From contig DKFM01000009.1 in the NCBI GenBank assembly GCA_002452815.1, positions 1 to 64,000 of the forward strand: 64,000 bases of DNA, written 5' to 3'. The notes under the pieces were generated by a model, which was not told where the DNA came from, made no database searches, and worked only from the letters and a program-made list of their open reading frames with translations. The position numbers and the translations under genes were made by a program. This DNA is from Rhodobacteraceae bacterium UBA6796 (GTDB taxonomy: Bacteria; Pseudomonadota; Alphaproteobacteria; Rhodobacterales; Rhodobacteraceae). Below, piece after piece: positions 27,313 through 35,683 of the stretch (within the stretch, counting starts at the first letter, position 1; each line of letters opens with the position of its first letter).

Positions 27313-28077
27313 ATGACCGATCAGGCTGCAGATCATGCCGTGACTGTCGAAGGCGCCGAGGCGCCCGGCCGGTTCGTGCTGGTGTGCGAGCATGCGTCGA
27401 ACCACTTCCCGGCGCAGTGGGGCGATCTGGGGTTGGATGAGGCCGCGCGCGCGGCGCATATCGCCTGGGACCCGGGTGCCCTGGGGTTGGCACGGGGGCT
27501 GGCCGCGCGGCTGCAAGCGGTGCTGGTGTGGGGGACCGCCTCGCGGCTGATCTATGATCTGAACCGCCCGCCCCATGCGCCGGGCGCGATGCCCGCGCGG
27601 TCGGAAATCCATGACATCCCGGGCAACCGCACCCTGCCCATGGCCGAGCGGCGGGCCCGGACCGAGGCGCTGTATCTGCCGTTTCACGCGGCACTCGATG
27701 CGCAGATCGCGCGGCGGCTGGCACAGGGGATCGCGCCGGTGCTGGTGACGGTGCACAGCTTCACCCCGGTGTTTCACGGGGTGCCGCGCGCGGTGGAGCT
27801 GGGGCTGATCCACGATGCCGACCCGCGCTATGCCACGGCGCTGGCCGCCGAGGCGCGGGCACAGACCGGGCTGAATGTGCAACTCAACGCGCCCTATTCG
27901 GCGGCGGACGGGGTGACGCATACGCTGGCGCGCCATGCCACACCGATCGGCCTGCCGCATGTCATGCTGGAGCTGCGCAACGACCTGATCGCCACACCCA
28001 CCGCGCAAGAGGCGATGGCCGCGCAGCTGGCGACCCTGTTGCATGCCGCCCTGCCCCGGATCGAGGAGACGCCCTGA
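27313..28077 (+). CDS. N-formylglutamate amidohydrolase family protein (HutG-like)
   Basis: 254 residues. VLVCEHASNHFP, AHIAWDPGALGLARGLA, SRLIYDLNRPP and LVTVHSFTPVFHG are the metal-binding and catalytic segments of the family, which hydrolyses N-formyl-glutamate in histidine breakdown. No hut gene is near. Instead it opens an operon with a TRAP transporter, a glutamine-synthetase-like ligase and two dehydrogenases. It may therefore remove a gamma-glutamyl or N-acyl group from an intermediate; this is inference. It overlaps the next gene by one base. Confidence 0.82.
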   Translation: MTDQAADHAVTVEGAEAPGRFVLVCEHASNHFPAQWGDLGLDEAARAAHIAWDPGALGLARGLAARLQAVLVWGTASRLIYDLNRPPHAPGAMPARSEIHDIPGNRTLPMAERRARTEALYLPFHAALDAQIARRLAQGIAPVLVTVHSFTPVFHGVPRAVELGLIHDADPRYATALAAEARAQTGLNVQLNAPYSAADGVTHTLARHATPIGLPHVMLELRNDLIATPTAQEAMAAQLATLLHAALPRIEETP

Positions 28078-28583
28078 TGCCCGCCTGGACCCGCGCCTAT
28101 GTCCGTTTCGTCGAGGCTATGAATTACCGCGTCGGGCGCATCGCGATGTATCTGCTTTATGTGATGATGGCGATCCTGCTGTGGTCTTCGGTCACCAAGA
28201 TCATGCATGTGCCCGCGCTCTGGACGCTGGAAATGGCGCAGTTCACGCTGGTGGCCTATTTCATGCTGGGTGCGCCCTATTCGCTGCAGCTGGATACCAA
28301 TGTGCGGATGGACCTGATCTATGCGCGCTTCACCACCAAGGGCCAGGCGGTCTGGGACGTGTTCACCGTCTTTTGCCTGATGTTCTATCTGGGCGTGATG
28401 CTGTGGGGCGCGTTCGATGCCACCGCCTATTCCTTTGCGGTGAACGAGCGTAACCCGACCGCCTGGCGCCCGCCGCTCTGGCCGATCAAGTCGGTCATAA
28501 CCTTCGCGTTTGCCCTGATGCTGCTGCAAGCCAGCGCCCATCTGATCCGCGACATCGCCACGATCCGCGGGGAGAAGATCTGA
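28077..28583 (+). CDS. TRAP transporter small permease, DctQ family
   Basis: 168 residues starting at the TGATG junction with the hydrolase gene. Four hydrophobic segments are visible, with WTLEMAQFTLVAYFMLGAPY and DTNVRMDLIYARFTTKGQ (key words TNVRMDL) matching DctQ. It pairs with the large permease encoded next, which begins inside its stop codon. Confidence 0.9.
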   Translation: MPAWTRAYVRFVEAMNYRVGRIAMYLLYVMMAILLWSSVTKIMHVPALWTLEMAQFTLVAYFMLGAPYSLQLDTNVRMDLIYARFTTKGQAVWDVFTVFCLMFYLGVMLWGAFDATAYSFAVNERNPTAWRPPLWPIKSVITFAFALMLLQASAHLIRDIATIRGEKI

Positions 28584-29908
28584 TGGATTACAACACCATC
28601 GCTTTGCTGATGTTTTCGACGATGCTGCTGATGATGCTGACCGGGCAGCGGGTGTTCGGCGCCATCGGCTTTGTCGCGGTGGTGGCCGCGCTGGCGCTTT
28701 GGGGACCGGGCGGCACCGACATGGGCTTTTCGGCGGTGATGAAGCTGATGAAATGGACGCCGCTGCTGACGCTGCCGATGTTCGTTTTCATGGGCTATGT
28801 GATGAGCGAAAGCCGTCTGGCCGAAGATCTGTATCGGATGTTTCACGTCTGGTTCGGGCCGGTGCCCGGGGGGCTGGCGATCGGCACGATCCTGTTGATG
28901 GTGATGATCTCGGTGATGAACGGGCTGTCGGTCGCGGGCATGGCGATCGGCGCCACCATCGCGCTGCCCGAACTGATGCGGCGCGGCTATGACAAGCTGA
29001 TGATCTCGGGCGTGATTCAGGCCGGGTCGAGCCTGGGCATCCTGATCCCGCCCTCGGTCGTGCTGGTGCTGTTTTCGCTGATCGCGCGCCAGCCGGTGTC
29101 GCAGCTGTGGCTGGCGGGCGCGGTGCCGGGGCTTTTGATGGCGGTGCTGTTCATCGCCTATATCCTGATCCGCACCTGGCTGAACCCCGCCCTTGCCCCG
29201 CCGATGAGCGCCGAGGAGCTGGCCTCGGTGACCCGGGCCGAAAAATTCCGCCTGCTGCGCGCGGGCCTGCTGCCGGTGTTCATCTTCGTCGCGATGATGG
29301 TGCCTTTCCTGAACGGCTGGGCCAGCCTGACCGAGGCCTCGGTGATCGGCGCGCTGGCGGCGGTGGCAGCGGCGCTGATCAAGGGCCGCTTCACCCGCGC
29401 GGTGTTCGAAACCGCCACCCGTCAGACCATGGCGATCACCGTGATGTTCATGCTGATCATCACCGCTGCGCTGTCCTTCGGGGCGGTGTTCGATGGCTTG
29501 GGCGCGGGCCGCGCGATCCAGAATTTCTTTGTCGACAGTCTGGGCCTCAGCCCCTGGCAAGTGCTGGTGCTGATGCAGCTGAGCTTTCTGGTGATGGGCA
29601 CCTTCCTGGACGACACCGCGATGCTGGTGATCGTGGCGCCGGTCTATGTGAGCCTGGCCAAGGTGCTGGGCTTCGATCTGGTGTGGTATGGTGTGCTCTA
29701 TACCATCACCTGCCAGATCGCCTATCTGACGCCGCCCTTCGGCTATAACCTGTTCCTGATGAAGGCGATGGCGCCCCCGGAATTCACCCTGCCGGTGATC
29801 TACCGTTCGGTGTTTCCCTTCGTTCTGGTGATGATCCTGACGCTGGTTCTGGTGATGATCTTCCCCGAACTGGCGCTGTGGCTGCCGCGCGAGGTGCTGG
29901 GCCGCTGA
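28583..29908 (+). CDS. TRAP transporter large permease, DctM family
   Basis: 441 residues, highly hydrophobic. MISVMNGLSVAGMAIGATIALPELMRRGYD (key words SVAGMAIGA) and GSSLGILIPPSVVLVLFSLIA (key words GILIPPSV) are DctM scaffold segments. VMGTFLDDTAMLVIVAPVY is the second-half counterpart. This is the membrane channel of the operon's TRAP importer. A repeat-containing 80-base gap with two small hairpins separates it from the binding-protein gene. Confidence 0.93.
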   Translation: MDYNTIALLMFSTMLLMMLTGQRVFGAIGFVAVVAALALWGPGGTDMGFSAVMKLMKWTPLLTLPMFVFMGYVMSESRLAEDLYRMFHVWFGPVPGGLAIGTILLMVMISVMNGLSVAGMAIGATIALPELMRRGYDKLMISGVIQAGSSLGILIPPSVVLVLFSLIARQPVSQLWLAGAVPGLLMAVLFIAYILIRTWLNPALAPPMSAEELASVTRAEKFRLLRAGLLPVFIFVAMMVPFLNGWASLTEASVIGALAAVAAALIKGRFTRAVFETATRQTMAITVMFMLIITAALSFGAVFDGLGAGRAIQNFFVDSLGLSPWQVLVLMQLSFLVMGTFLDDTAMLVIVAPVYVSLAKVLGFDLVWYGVLYTITCQIAYLTPPFGYNLFLMKAMAPPEFTLPVIYRSVFPFVLVMILTLVLVMIFPELALWLPREVLGR

Positions 29909-29988
29909 TCCGATAACGACCCCAAAGGGGGCACACCCCACATGAACGACCCCGAAAAAAGGGGCGCCAACCCAACAAGGAGAGAGAC
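29909..29988 (+). promoter_or_regulatory. Intercistronic element between dctM and dctP
   Basis: AACGACCCC occurs twice (near 29916 and 29945), each followed by a G run: CCCC-AAA-GGGG and CCCC-GAAAAAA-GGGG. The two short stem-loops just upstream of AAGGAG could protect the downstream message and raise binding-protein output, as is common between TRAP permease and binding-protein genes. Function is inferred. Confidence 0.4.
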
Positions 29989-31026
29989 ATGACCACGACA
30001 AGACGGAAGTTTCTGACCACCGGCGCATTGGGGGCCGCAGCCGCGGGCCTTGCCGCCCCCGCCCGTGCCGAAGGCACGATCAAGTGGCGCTTGCAGACCT
30101 ATGCGGGCCCGGCGCTGGCCGAACAGGTCGTCAAACCCGCGATCGACGCTTTCAACGCCATCGCCAATGGCCAGATGGAGATCGAGCTTTACACCTCGGA
30201 CCAGCTGGTCCCCACGTCGGAACTGTTCCGCGCGATGCAGAACGGCACCATCGATGCGGTGCAATCGGATGACGACAGCATGGCCAGCCCGACCGAAGTC
30301 ACGGTCTTCGGCGGCTATTTCCCCTTCGCGCTGCGCTATTCGCTGGATGTACCGGCGCTCTTCAACGAATGGGGCCTCGATCAGATCTGGAAGGAAGAAT
30401 ACGCCAAGGTCGGCATCCAGCACATCTCGGCCGGGTCGTGGGACCCGTGCAACTTCAACATGAAAGAGCCGGTCAACAGCCTGGCCGACCTGAAGGGCAA
30501 GCGCGTCTTCACCTTCCCGACCGCCGGGCGGTTCCTGGCGCAGTTCGGCGTGGTGCCCGTCACCCTGCCGTGGGAGGATGTCGAGGTCGCGCTGCAAACG
30601 GGCGAGCTGGACGGTCTGGCCTGGTCGGGCATCACCGAGGATTACACCTCGGGCTGGTCCAAGGTCGCGCCCTATTTCCTGACCAACAACATCTCGGGCG
30701 CGTGGATCGGGCATTTCTTCGCCAATATGGACCGCTGGAACGAGGTGCCGCCGCATCTGCAGCAACTGCTCAAGACCTGTTTCGACCAGTCGCATTACCA
30801 CCGCCAGTGGTGGTATTGGGCGGGCGAGGCCAAGCTGCGCGTCGAGGGCGCGGACATGACGCTGACTTCGTTGCCCGACGAGGATTACGCCCAGATCGAG
30901 GCCGCCGCGCACAAGTTCTGGGACGAGGTCGCGGCCGAAAGCCCGCTGAAAGCCAAGGTCGTGGACATCATTCGTAAATACAATGAGACCATGGTGAAAG
31001 CCGGGCAGCCCTATCGCTACGGCTGA
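29989..31026 (+). CDS. TRAP transporter substrate-binding protein, DctP family, Tat-exported
   Basis: 345 residues. The N-terminus TTRRKFLTTGALGAAAAGLAAPARA is a twin-arginine signal (RRKFLTTG), unlike the Sec signal of the other TRAP system in this window. The mature part has LQTYAGPALAEQVVKPAIDAF and LKGKRVFTFPTAGRFLAQFG, the latter holding the usual ligand-contact region. Tat export suggests folding or ligand binding before export. Related Tat-type DctP proteins bind 2-oxo acids and other carboxylates. The substrate here is unknown but should feed the downstream ligase. Confidence 0.92.
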   Translation: MTTTRRKFLTTGALGAAAAGLAAPARAEGTIKWRLQTYAGPALAEQVVKPAIDAFNAIANGQMEIELYTSDQLVPTSELFRAMQNGTIDAVQSDDDSMASPTEVTVFGGYFPFALRYSLDVPALFNEWGLDQIWKEEYAKVGIQHISAGSWDPCNFNMKEPVNSLADLKGKRVFTFPTAGRFLAQFGVVPVTLPWEDVEVALQTGELDGLAWSGITEDYTSGWSKVAPYFLTNNISGAWIGHFFANMDRWNEVPPHLQQLLKTCFDQSHYHRQWWYWAGEAKLRVEGADMTLTSLPDEDYAQIEAAAHKFWDEVAAESPLKAKVVDIIRKYNETMVKAGQPYRYG

Positions 31027-31045
31027 GGCTGGCCTTGATGACAGT

Positions 31046-31075
31046 GGCCCCGCGCGCCCTTCGCGCGGGGCCTTT
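31046..31075 (+). terminator. Strong hairpin between dctP and the ligase gene (partial terminator)
   Basis: GGCCCCGCGCG (31046-31056), loop CCCTT, CGCGCGGGGCC (31062-31072), then TTT. An 11-bp perfect stem followed by a short T run lies 17 bases before the next start. It probably reduces expression of the three enzymes relative to the binding protein. Confidence 0.6.
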
Positions 31076-31091
31076 CCCGGAGGAGGACCGA

Positions 31092-32456
31092 ATGCCCGCG
31101 AACCTGAGTTTTGCCGCCCTGAAGACCGCCGTCAAAGCCGGCGAGATCGACACCGTGATCGCCTGCATCTGCGACATGCAGGGCCGGTTGCAGGGCAAGC
31201 GCTTTCACGCGCAGCATTTCATCGACTCGGCCCATGAGGAAACGCATTGCTGCAACTACCTGCTGGCCACCGACATGGAGATGGTCACGGTTCCCGGCTA
31301 TGATGCCTCGTCCTGGACGCGCGGCTATGGCGATTATGTGATGAAGCCCGACATGGCCACGCTGCGCACCATTCCCTGGGTGCCGGGCACCGCGCTGGTG
31401 ATGTGCGATGTGCTGGATCATCACACGCACGAACCCGTGCCGCATGCCCCGCGCTCGGTCCTGATGCGGCAGATCGCGCGGGCCCGCGCGATGGGCTTCG
31501 ATGTGATGATGGCGACCGAGCTGGAATTTTTCCTGTTCGAGGAAAGCTTCCCCGAGCTGTTCGACGCGGGCTACCCCACGCCCACGCCGATGGCGCGCTA
31601 CAACGTCGATTATGCGCTGTTCGGCACGGCACGCGACGAGCCGATCATGCGCGACATCCGCAATCACCTTTATGCCGCAGGCATCCCGATCGAATGTTCC
31701 AAGGGCGAGGCCGAGGCCGGGCAGGAAGAGGTGAACGCGAAATATTCCGACGCGCTCGATACTGCCGACATGCATGTGCTGATCAAGCAGGGCGTCAAGG
31801 AAATCGCGCAACAGCACGGCGCCAGCGTCACCTTCATGGCGAAATACGATCATACCAAGGCGGGCAGTTCCAGCCATGTCCACCAGTCGCTGTGGAAGGA
31901 CGGCGCCAATGCCTTCTACGACCCCGCAGCGCCCCATGGCATGTCCGAGGTGATGCGGCACTTCCTGGCCGGGCAGCTCGCCTTCTCTCGCGAAATCACC
32001 TATTTCCTGGCGCCCTATATCAACAGCTACAAACGCTTCTGCGAAGGCATGTTCGCGCCCACCCGCGCGGTCTGGTCGCTGGACAACCGCACCGCGGGGT
32101 ACCGGATCTGCGGCGAGGGCACGAAATCGGTGCGCGTCGAATGCCGGATCGGCGGCGCCGATCTGAACCCCTATCTGGCCTGCGCGGCGTTGCTGGCGGC
32201 GGGGTTGGAGGGGATCGAGCAGATGCTTGATCCGGGCGATCCGGTCTCGGGCGATCTGTATCAGGCGGCCACCGCCCCGCATGTGCCCCGATCGCTGGGC
32301 GAGGCGGGCGAAGCAATGCGCGACAGCGAATTTCTGGAACGCGCCTTCGGGGCCGATGTGGTCGCGCATTACTACCGCGCCGCCCGCTGGGAGGTCGAGG
32401 AACACCTGCGCGTGGTGACCGATTGGGAACGCATGCGCGGTTTTGAACGGGCCTGA
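31092..32456 (+). CDS. Glutamine synthetase-like gamma-glutamyl-amine ligase
   Basis: 454 residues from ATG 31092, with GGAGGA upstream. GS landmarks are ATELEFFLFEE, EAEAGQEEVNAKYSDALDTADM (key word GQEEVN), SSSHVHQSLW, PYINSYKRF, WSLDNRTAGYRI and VECRIGGADLNPYLACAALL. It belongs to the PuuA/IpuC-like side of the family rather than housekeeping GlnA, because it lacks the GlnA-type ordering and adenylylation loop. PuuA ligates putrescine and IpuC ligates isopropylamine to glutamate. Followed by aldehyde and alcohol dehydrogenases, it probably glutamylates an imported amine or amino alcohol. Confidence 0.85.
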   Translation: MPANLSFAALKTAVKAGEIDTVIACICDMQGRLQGKRFHAQHFIDSAHEETHCCNYLLATDMEMVTVPGYDASSWTRGYGDYVMKPDMATLRTIPWVPGTALVMCDVLDHHTHEPVPHAPRSVLMRQIARARAMGFDVMMATELEFFLFEESFPELFDAGYPTPTPMARYNVDYALFGTARDEPIMRDIRNHLYAAGIPIECSKGEAEAGQEEVNAKYSDALDTADMHVLIKQGVKEIAQQHGASVTFMAKYDHTKAGSSSHVHQSLWKDGANAFYDPAAPHGMSEVMRHFLAGQLAFSREITYFLAPYINSYKRFCEGMFAPTRAVWSLDNRTAGYRICGEGTKSVRVECRIGGADLNPYLACAALLAAGLEGIEQMLDPGDPVSGDLYQAATAPHVPRSLGEAGEAMRDSEFLERAFGADVVAHYYRAARWEVEEHLRVVTDWERMRGFERA

Positions 32457-32535
32457 GACGGCCCGGCAGCAATGGCAGCGCCCGGCCCCTCGGGCGTGAC
32501 GGGAAGCGCCCGGAGCGGCGCGAAGGAAGGTCGAT

Positions 32536-33924
32536 ATGACGAAGATGATCCAATGCATCTCGCCCGTGGACGGGCAGATCTATGCCGAGCGGCCCGCGCT
32601 GAGCCTGAGCGAGGCACAGGCGATGGCCGCCCGCGCGCGCGCTGCTCAGCCCGCCTGGGCCGCGCGCCCGCTGGCCGAGCGCATCGCACTGGTCAAGGCG
32701 GGTGTCGCGAAGCTCAACGAGATGAAGGACCAGGTGGTCGAGGAACTGGCCTGGCAGATGGGCCGCCCGACCCGCTTTGGCGGTGAATTCGGCGGGGTGA
32801 ACGACCGAACCGATTACATGGCCGAGATCGCCGCCGAGGCGCTGGCCCCGATGGTGGTCGAGGACAGCGACCGCTTCACCCGCCAGATCGCGCGCGAGCC
32901 GGTCGGCGTGGTGTTCATCATCGCGCCCTGGAACTATCCCTATCTGACCACGATCAACACCCTCGCGCCCGCGCTGATCGCGGGCAATACGGTGGTTCTG
33001 AAACACGCCAGCCAGACTCTGCTTGTGGGCGAGCGTCTGGCCGAGGCCTTCCATGCCGCGGGCGTGCCCGAGGATGTGTTCCAGAATGTCGTGCTGAGCC
33101 ATGACGTGACCGAGACGCTGATCGGCGCGCGGGCGTTCAACTTCGTCAACTTCACCGGATCGGTCACCGGCGGTCAGGCGATTGAACGCGCGGCGGCGGG
33201 CACTTTCACCGGGCTCGGGCTGGAACTGGGTGGCAAGGACCCGGGCTATGTGATGGACGACGCCGATCTGGATGCCGCTGTCGACAGCCTGATGGATGGC
33301 GCGATGTTCAACGCAGGGCAGTGCTGCTGCGGGATCGAGCGGATCTATGTGCATGAAAGCCTGTATGACGCTTTCGTCGAAAAGGCGGTGGCCTGGGTCA
33401 AGGCGCTCAAGCTCGGCAATCCATTCGACGCCGACAGCACGCTTGGCCCGATGGCCAACAAGCGCTTCGCCCATATCGTGCGCGAACAGATCGCCGAGGC
33501 CATCGCCGATGGCGCAACCGCGCTGATCGACCCGGCGCTGTTCCCCGAAGATGATGGCGGCGCCTATCTGGCCCCGCAAATCCTGGTCAACGTGAACCAC
33601 GAAATGCGGGTGATGCGCGAGGAAAGCTTTGGCCCCGTTGTCGGCATCATGCCGGTGAAAGACGACGCCGAGGCGATCGCGGTGATGAACGACAGCCCCT
33701 ACGGGCTGACCTGTTCGCTGTGGACATCGGACCCCGAACGCGCCGCCGCGGTGGGTGCGCAGGTCGAAACCGGCACCGTCTTCATGAACCGCTGCGATTA
33801 TCTGGACCCGGCGCTGTGCTGGACCGGCTGCAAGGACACCGGGCGGGGCGGCTCGCTGTCGGTTCTGGGCTTTTATTCGGTCACCCGGCCGAAATCCTAC
33901 CATCTGAAAAAGGTGACGAAATGA
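32536..33924 (+). CDS. NAD(P)-dependent aldehyde dehydrogenase
   Basis: 462 residues, a little short for the family. FIIAPWNYPYLTTINTLAPALIAGNTVVLK (key words PWNYP and AGNTVVLK), VNFTGSVTGG, the catalytic Glu in LGLELGGKDPG, the nucleophile in FNAGQCCCGIERIYV (first or second Cys) and REESFGPVVGIM are all present. Three consecutive cysteines at the active site are unusual. In context it should oxidise the aldehyde made by the next gene's product, giving a (gamma-glutamyl) carboxylate. Confidence 0.92.
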   Translation: MTKMIQCISPVDGQIYAERPALSLSEAQAMAARARAAQPAWAARPLAERIALVKAGVAKLNEMKDQVVEELAWQMGRPTRFGGEFGGVNDRTDYMAEIAAEALAPMVVEDSDRFTRQIAREPVGVVFIIAPWNYPYLTTINTLAPALIAGNTVVLKHASQTLLVGERLAEAFHAAGVPEDVFQNVVLSHDVTETLIGARAFNFVNFTGSVTGGQAIERAAAGTFTGLGLELGGKDPGYVMDDADLDAAVDSLMDGAMFNAGQCCCGIERIYVHESLYDAFVEKAVAWVKALKLGNPFDADSTLGPMANKRFAHIVREQIAEAIADGATALIDPALFPEDDGGAYLAPQILVNVNHEMRVMREESFGPVVGIMPVKDDAEAIAVMNDSPYGLTCSLWTSDPERAAAVGAQVETGTVFMNRCDYLDPALCWTGCKDTGRGGSLSVLGFYSVTRPKSYHLKKVTK

Positions 33925-35075
33925 ACGTGCCGAACATGAACTGGTCCTATCCCACGGCGATCAAATTCGGCGTGGGCCGGGTGGCGGAACTGGCCGACCA
34001 CTGCCGCGCGGTGGGGATGACAAAACCGCTGCTGGTCACCGACAAGGCGCTGGTCGCCCTGCCGATCACCGCGCAAGCGCTTGATATCCTTGATGCGGCA
34101 GGCTTAGGCCGCGCGGTCTTTTCGCAGGTGGACCCGAACCCGAACGAAACCAACCTGGCCGATGGCATCGCCCTTTACAAGGCGGGCGGGCATGACGGGG
34201 TGGTCTGTTTCGGTGGCGGCTCGGCGCTGGATCTGGGCAAGCTGATCGCGCTGATGGCCGATCAACCCGCTGCACTCAGCATCTGGGATCTGGAGGACAT
34301 CGGCGATTGGTGGACGCGCGCGGATGCCAGCAAGATCGCGCCGATCATCGCGGTGCCGACCACGGCGGGCACCGGGTCAGAGGTCGGGCGCGCGGGCGTT
34401 CTGACCAATTCGGTGACGCATAAGAAGAAGATCATCTTCCACCCGAAGCTTCTGCCCTCGGTCACGATCTGCGACCCGGCGCTGACGGTCGGCATGCCGG
34501 CCTTCATCACCGCAGGCACCGGAATGGATGCGCTGGCCCATTGCCTCGAGGCCTATTGCAGCCCGTTCTACCACCCGATGAGCCAGGGCATCGCGCTGGA
34601 AGGAATGCGGCTGGTGTTCGAAAACCTGCCCAAGGTCTATGCCGACCCCACTGACCTGCAGGCGCGCGCGCATATGATGTCGGCCGCCGCGATGGGGGCG
34701 GTCGCGTTCCAGAAGGGACTGGGCGCGATCCATTCGCTCAGCCATCCGGTCGGCGCGGTTTACGGCACGCACCATGGCACGACGAATGCCTGCGTGATGC
34801 CGATGGTGCTGGATTACAACCGCGCCGCGATCGAAGGGCTGATCGACCGCGCCGCCGCCTATCTGGGCATCGCGGGCGGGTTCGAGGGCTTCCGCGCGGC
34901 GGTGATGGAGCTGCGCGCGACGCTGAACATCCCGGCCAATCTGACCGCGATGGGCGTCAAGCGCGACGATCTGGACATGCTGACCGAAATGGCGCTGGAA
35001 GACCCGTCTTGCGGGGGCAACCCCATTGAAATGACCGCAGAAAACACCCGCGCGCTGTTCGAGGCCTGCCTGTAA
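33921..35075 (+). CDS. Iron-containing alcohol dehydrogenase
   Basis: 384 residues from the ATGA overlap with the aldehyde dehydrogenase gene. It has a GGGSALDLGKLIAL dinucleotide site, PTTAGTGSEVGRAGVLT, and metal ligands in TGMDALAHCLEAY (Asp, His) and HSLSHPVGAVYGTHHG (two His), the group III Fe-ADH signature. It probably oxidises an alcohol group of the substrate or its gamma-glutamyl derivative. It is the last gene of the seven-gene operon. Confidence 0.92.
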   Translation: MNVPNMNWSYPTAIKFGVGRVAELADHCRAVGMTKPLLVTDKALVALPITAQALDILDAAGLGRAVFSQVDPNPNETNLADGIALYKAGGHDGVVCFGGGSALDLGKLIALMADQPAALSIWDLEDIGDWWTRADASKIAPIIAVPTTAGTGSEVGRAGVLTNSVTHKKKIIFHPKLLPSVTICDPALTVGMPAFITAGTGMDALAHCLEAYCSPFYHPMSQGIALEGMRLVFENLPKVYADPTDLQARAHMMSAAAMGAVAFQKGLGAIHSLSHPVGAVYGTHHGTTNACVMPMVLDYNRAAIEGLIDRAAAYLGIAGGFEGFRAAVMELRATLNIPANLTAMGVKRDDLDMLTEMALEDPSCGGNPIEMTAENTRALFEACL

Positions 35076-35080
35076 TTTCG

Positions 35081-35121
35081 CCCGGACCGGGGGCGCGGGG
35101 ACGCACGTCCCCCGGTCCGGG
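35081..35121. terminator. Large stem-loop between convergent genes
   Basis: CCCGGACCGGGGG (35081-35093) and CCCCCGGTCCGGG (35109-35121) are perfect 13-base inverted arms. A nested alternative GGGGAC-GCAC-GTCCCC lies inside. No T run follows, but the position after the operon end suggests transcription end or mRNA protection. Confidence 0.5.
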
Positions 35122-35148
35122 CAGCGGCCGTGGCACCGGCCGCATCGC

Positions 35149-35640
35149 TTAGCCGGTCACCCGGCGATAGGCATCTGGCAGCGGACTTTCCTGCGCGGCC
35201 ACCTTGGCGCCGCCCGCGACGAAGCGCGACACCTGCGCCCCATGCGCCTGGATCAGCAGCACGACGTTCGGATCGTCCGAAGACTCGACCACCCGCACAC
35301 CGTCCGGCAGGATTTCAACCTGCATCCGCACCTTGTCCTTCTGCGCGAAGATCTCGGCAAAGGCCGGGTCCCAGTGGCGCAGGCCAAAGCCTTCGGTCAT
35401 CCGGCGGTGCATTTCGTGGGCGTGATCGTGCAGCAGTGCGACGACCTCGGGGCTGTCCGAGGTGGTCAGCGTGTCGATCCCTTGCGCGGTTTGCGTAACT
35501 TTCCGGCGGATTTCGGTATGGCGGGCCAGAAGGGTGTGAAACACCGACTGGTCGTGGCGGTGGCGGTCGGCGCGGGCCGGATCGCCGCCGTGCCCCCTGC
35601 CCCTGTGCCCGCCCCGATGAGAGGGATGATCTGACTCCAT
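35149..35640 (-). CDS. Uncharacterised protein with His-rich N-terminus
   Basis: 163 residues from ATG 35640, with AGGA six bases upstream (an ATG two codons earlier is also possible). Residues 4-30 are rich in His, Gly and Arg (HPSHRGGHRGRGHG), a possible metal-binding tail. No signal peptide or membrane segment is visible. The rest (LLHDHAHEMHRRMTEGFGLRHWDPAFAEIF, key words HDHAHEMH and GLRHWDP, then LPDGVRVVESSDDPNVVLLIQAHGA) looks like a conserved family that I cannot name. Several His residues could bind heme or metal. An NsrR-like palindrome sits in front, hinting at a nitric-oxide or metal stress role. Confidence 0.7.
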   Translation of the reverse strand: MESDHPSHRGGHRGRGHGGDPARADRHRHDQSVFHTLLARHTEIRRKVTQTAQGIDTLTTSDSPEVVALLHDHAHEMHRRMTEGFGLRHWDPAFAEIFAQKDKVRMQVEILPDGVRVVESSDDPNVVLLIQAHGAQVSRFVAGGAKVAAQESPLPDAYRRVTG

Positions 35641-35649
35641 GGTCATTCC

Positions 35650-35683
35650 TGCATTTAAAATACATGTTAGGTTATCTGATAAC
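35650..35683 (-). promoter_or_regulatory. NsrR-like palindrome and a second palindrome upstream of the His-rich gene
   Basis: TGCATTTAAAATACA (35650-35664) is a palindrome apart from one C/T wobble; read on the minus strand, ATGTATTTTAAATGCA fits the ATGYATTT-N-AAATRCAT pattern of the nitric-oxide sensor NsrR. A second perfect palindrome, GTTATC-T-GATAAC, lies at 35671-35683. Both are in the AT-rich promoter of the minus-strand gene starting at 35640. Assignment to NsrR is by motif resemblance only. Confidence 0.45.

Noticed and set aside
27160..28044. N-terminal extension of the RpiR frame by almost 300 residues
   Set aside because: The extension is antisense to the N-formylglutamate-amidohydrolase-like gene; a ribosome site supports the TTG start at 27159.
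27313..28077. Calling the hydrolase a histidine-degradation gene (hutG)
   Set aside because: No hutH, hutU or hutI lies nearby and the operon content points to amine metabolism; only the family name is used.
28427..30028. A 533-codon open frame on the minus strand
   Set aside because: Antisense to the TRAP DctM gene; extremely His/Arg/Gln-rich, as expected from reversed hydrophobic codons.
32020..33903. A 627-codon open frame on the minus strand
   Set aside because: Antisense to the ligase and aldehyde dehydrogenase genes, whose active-site motifs are intact.
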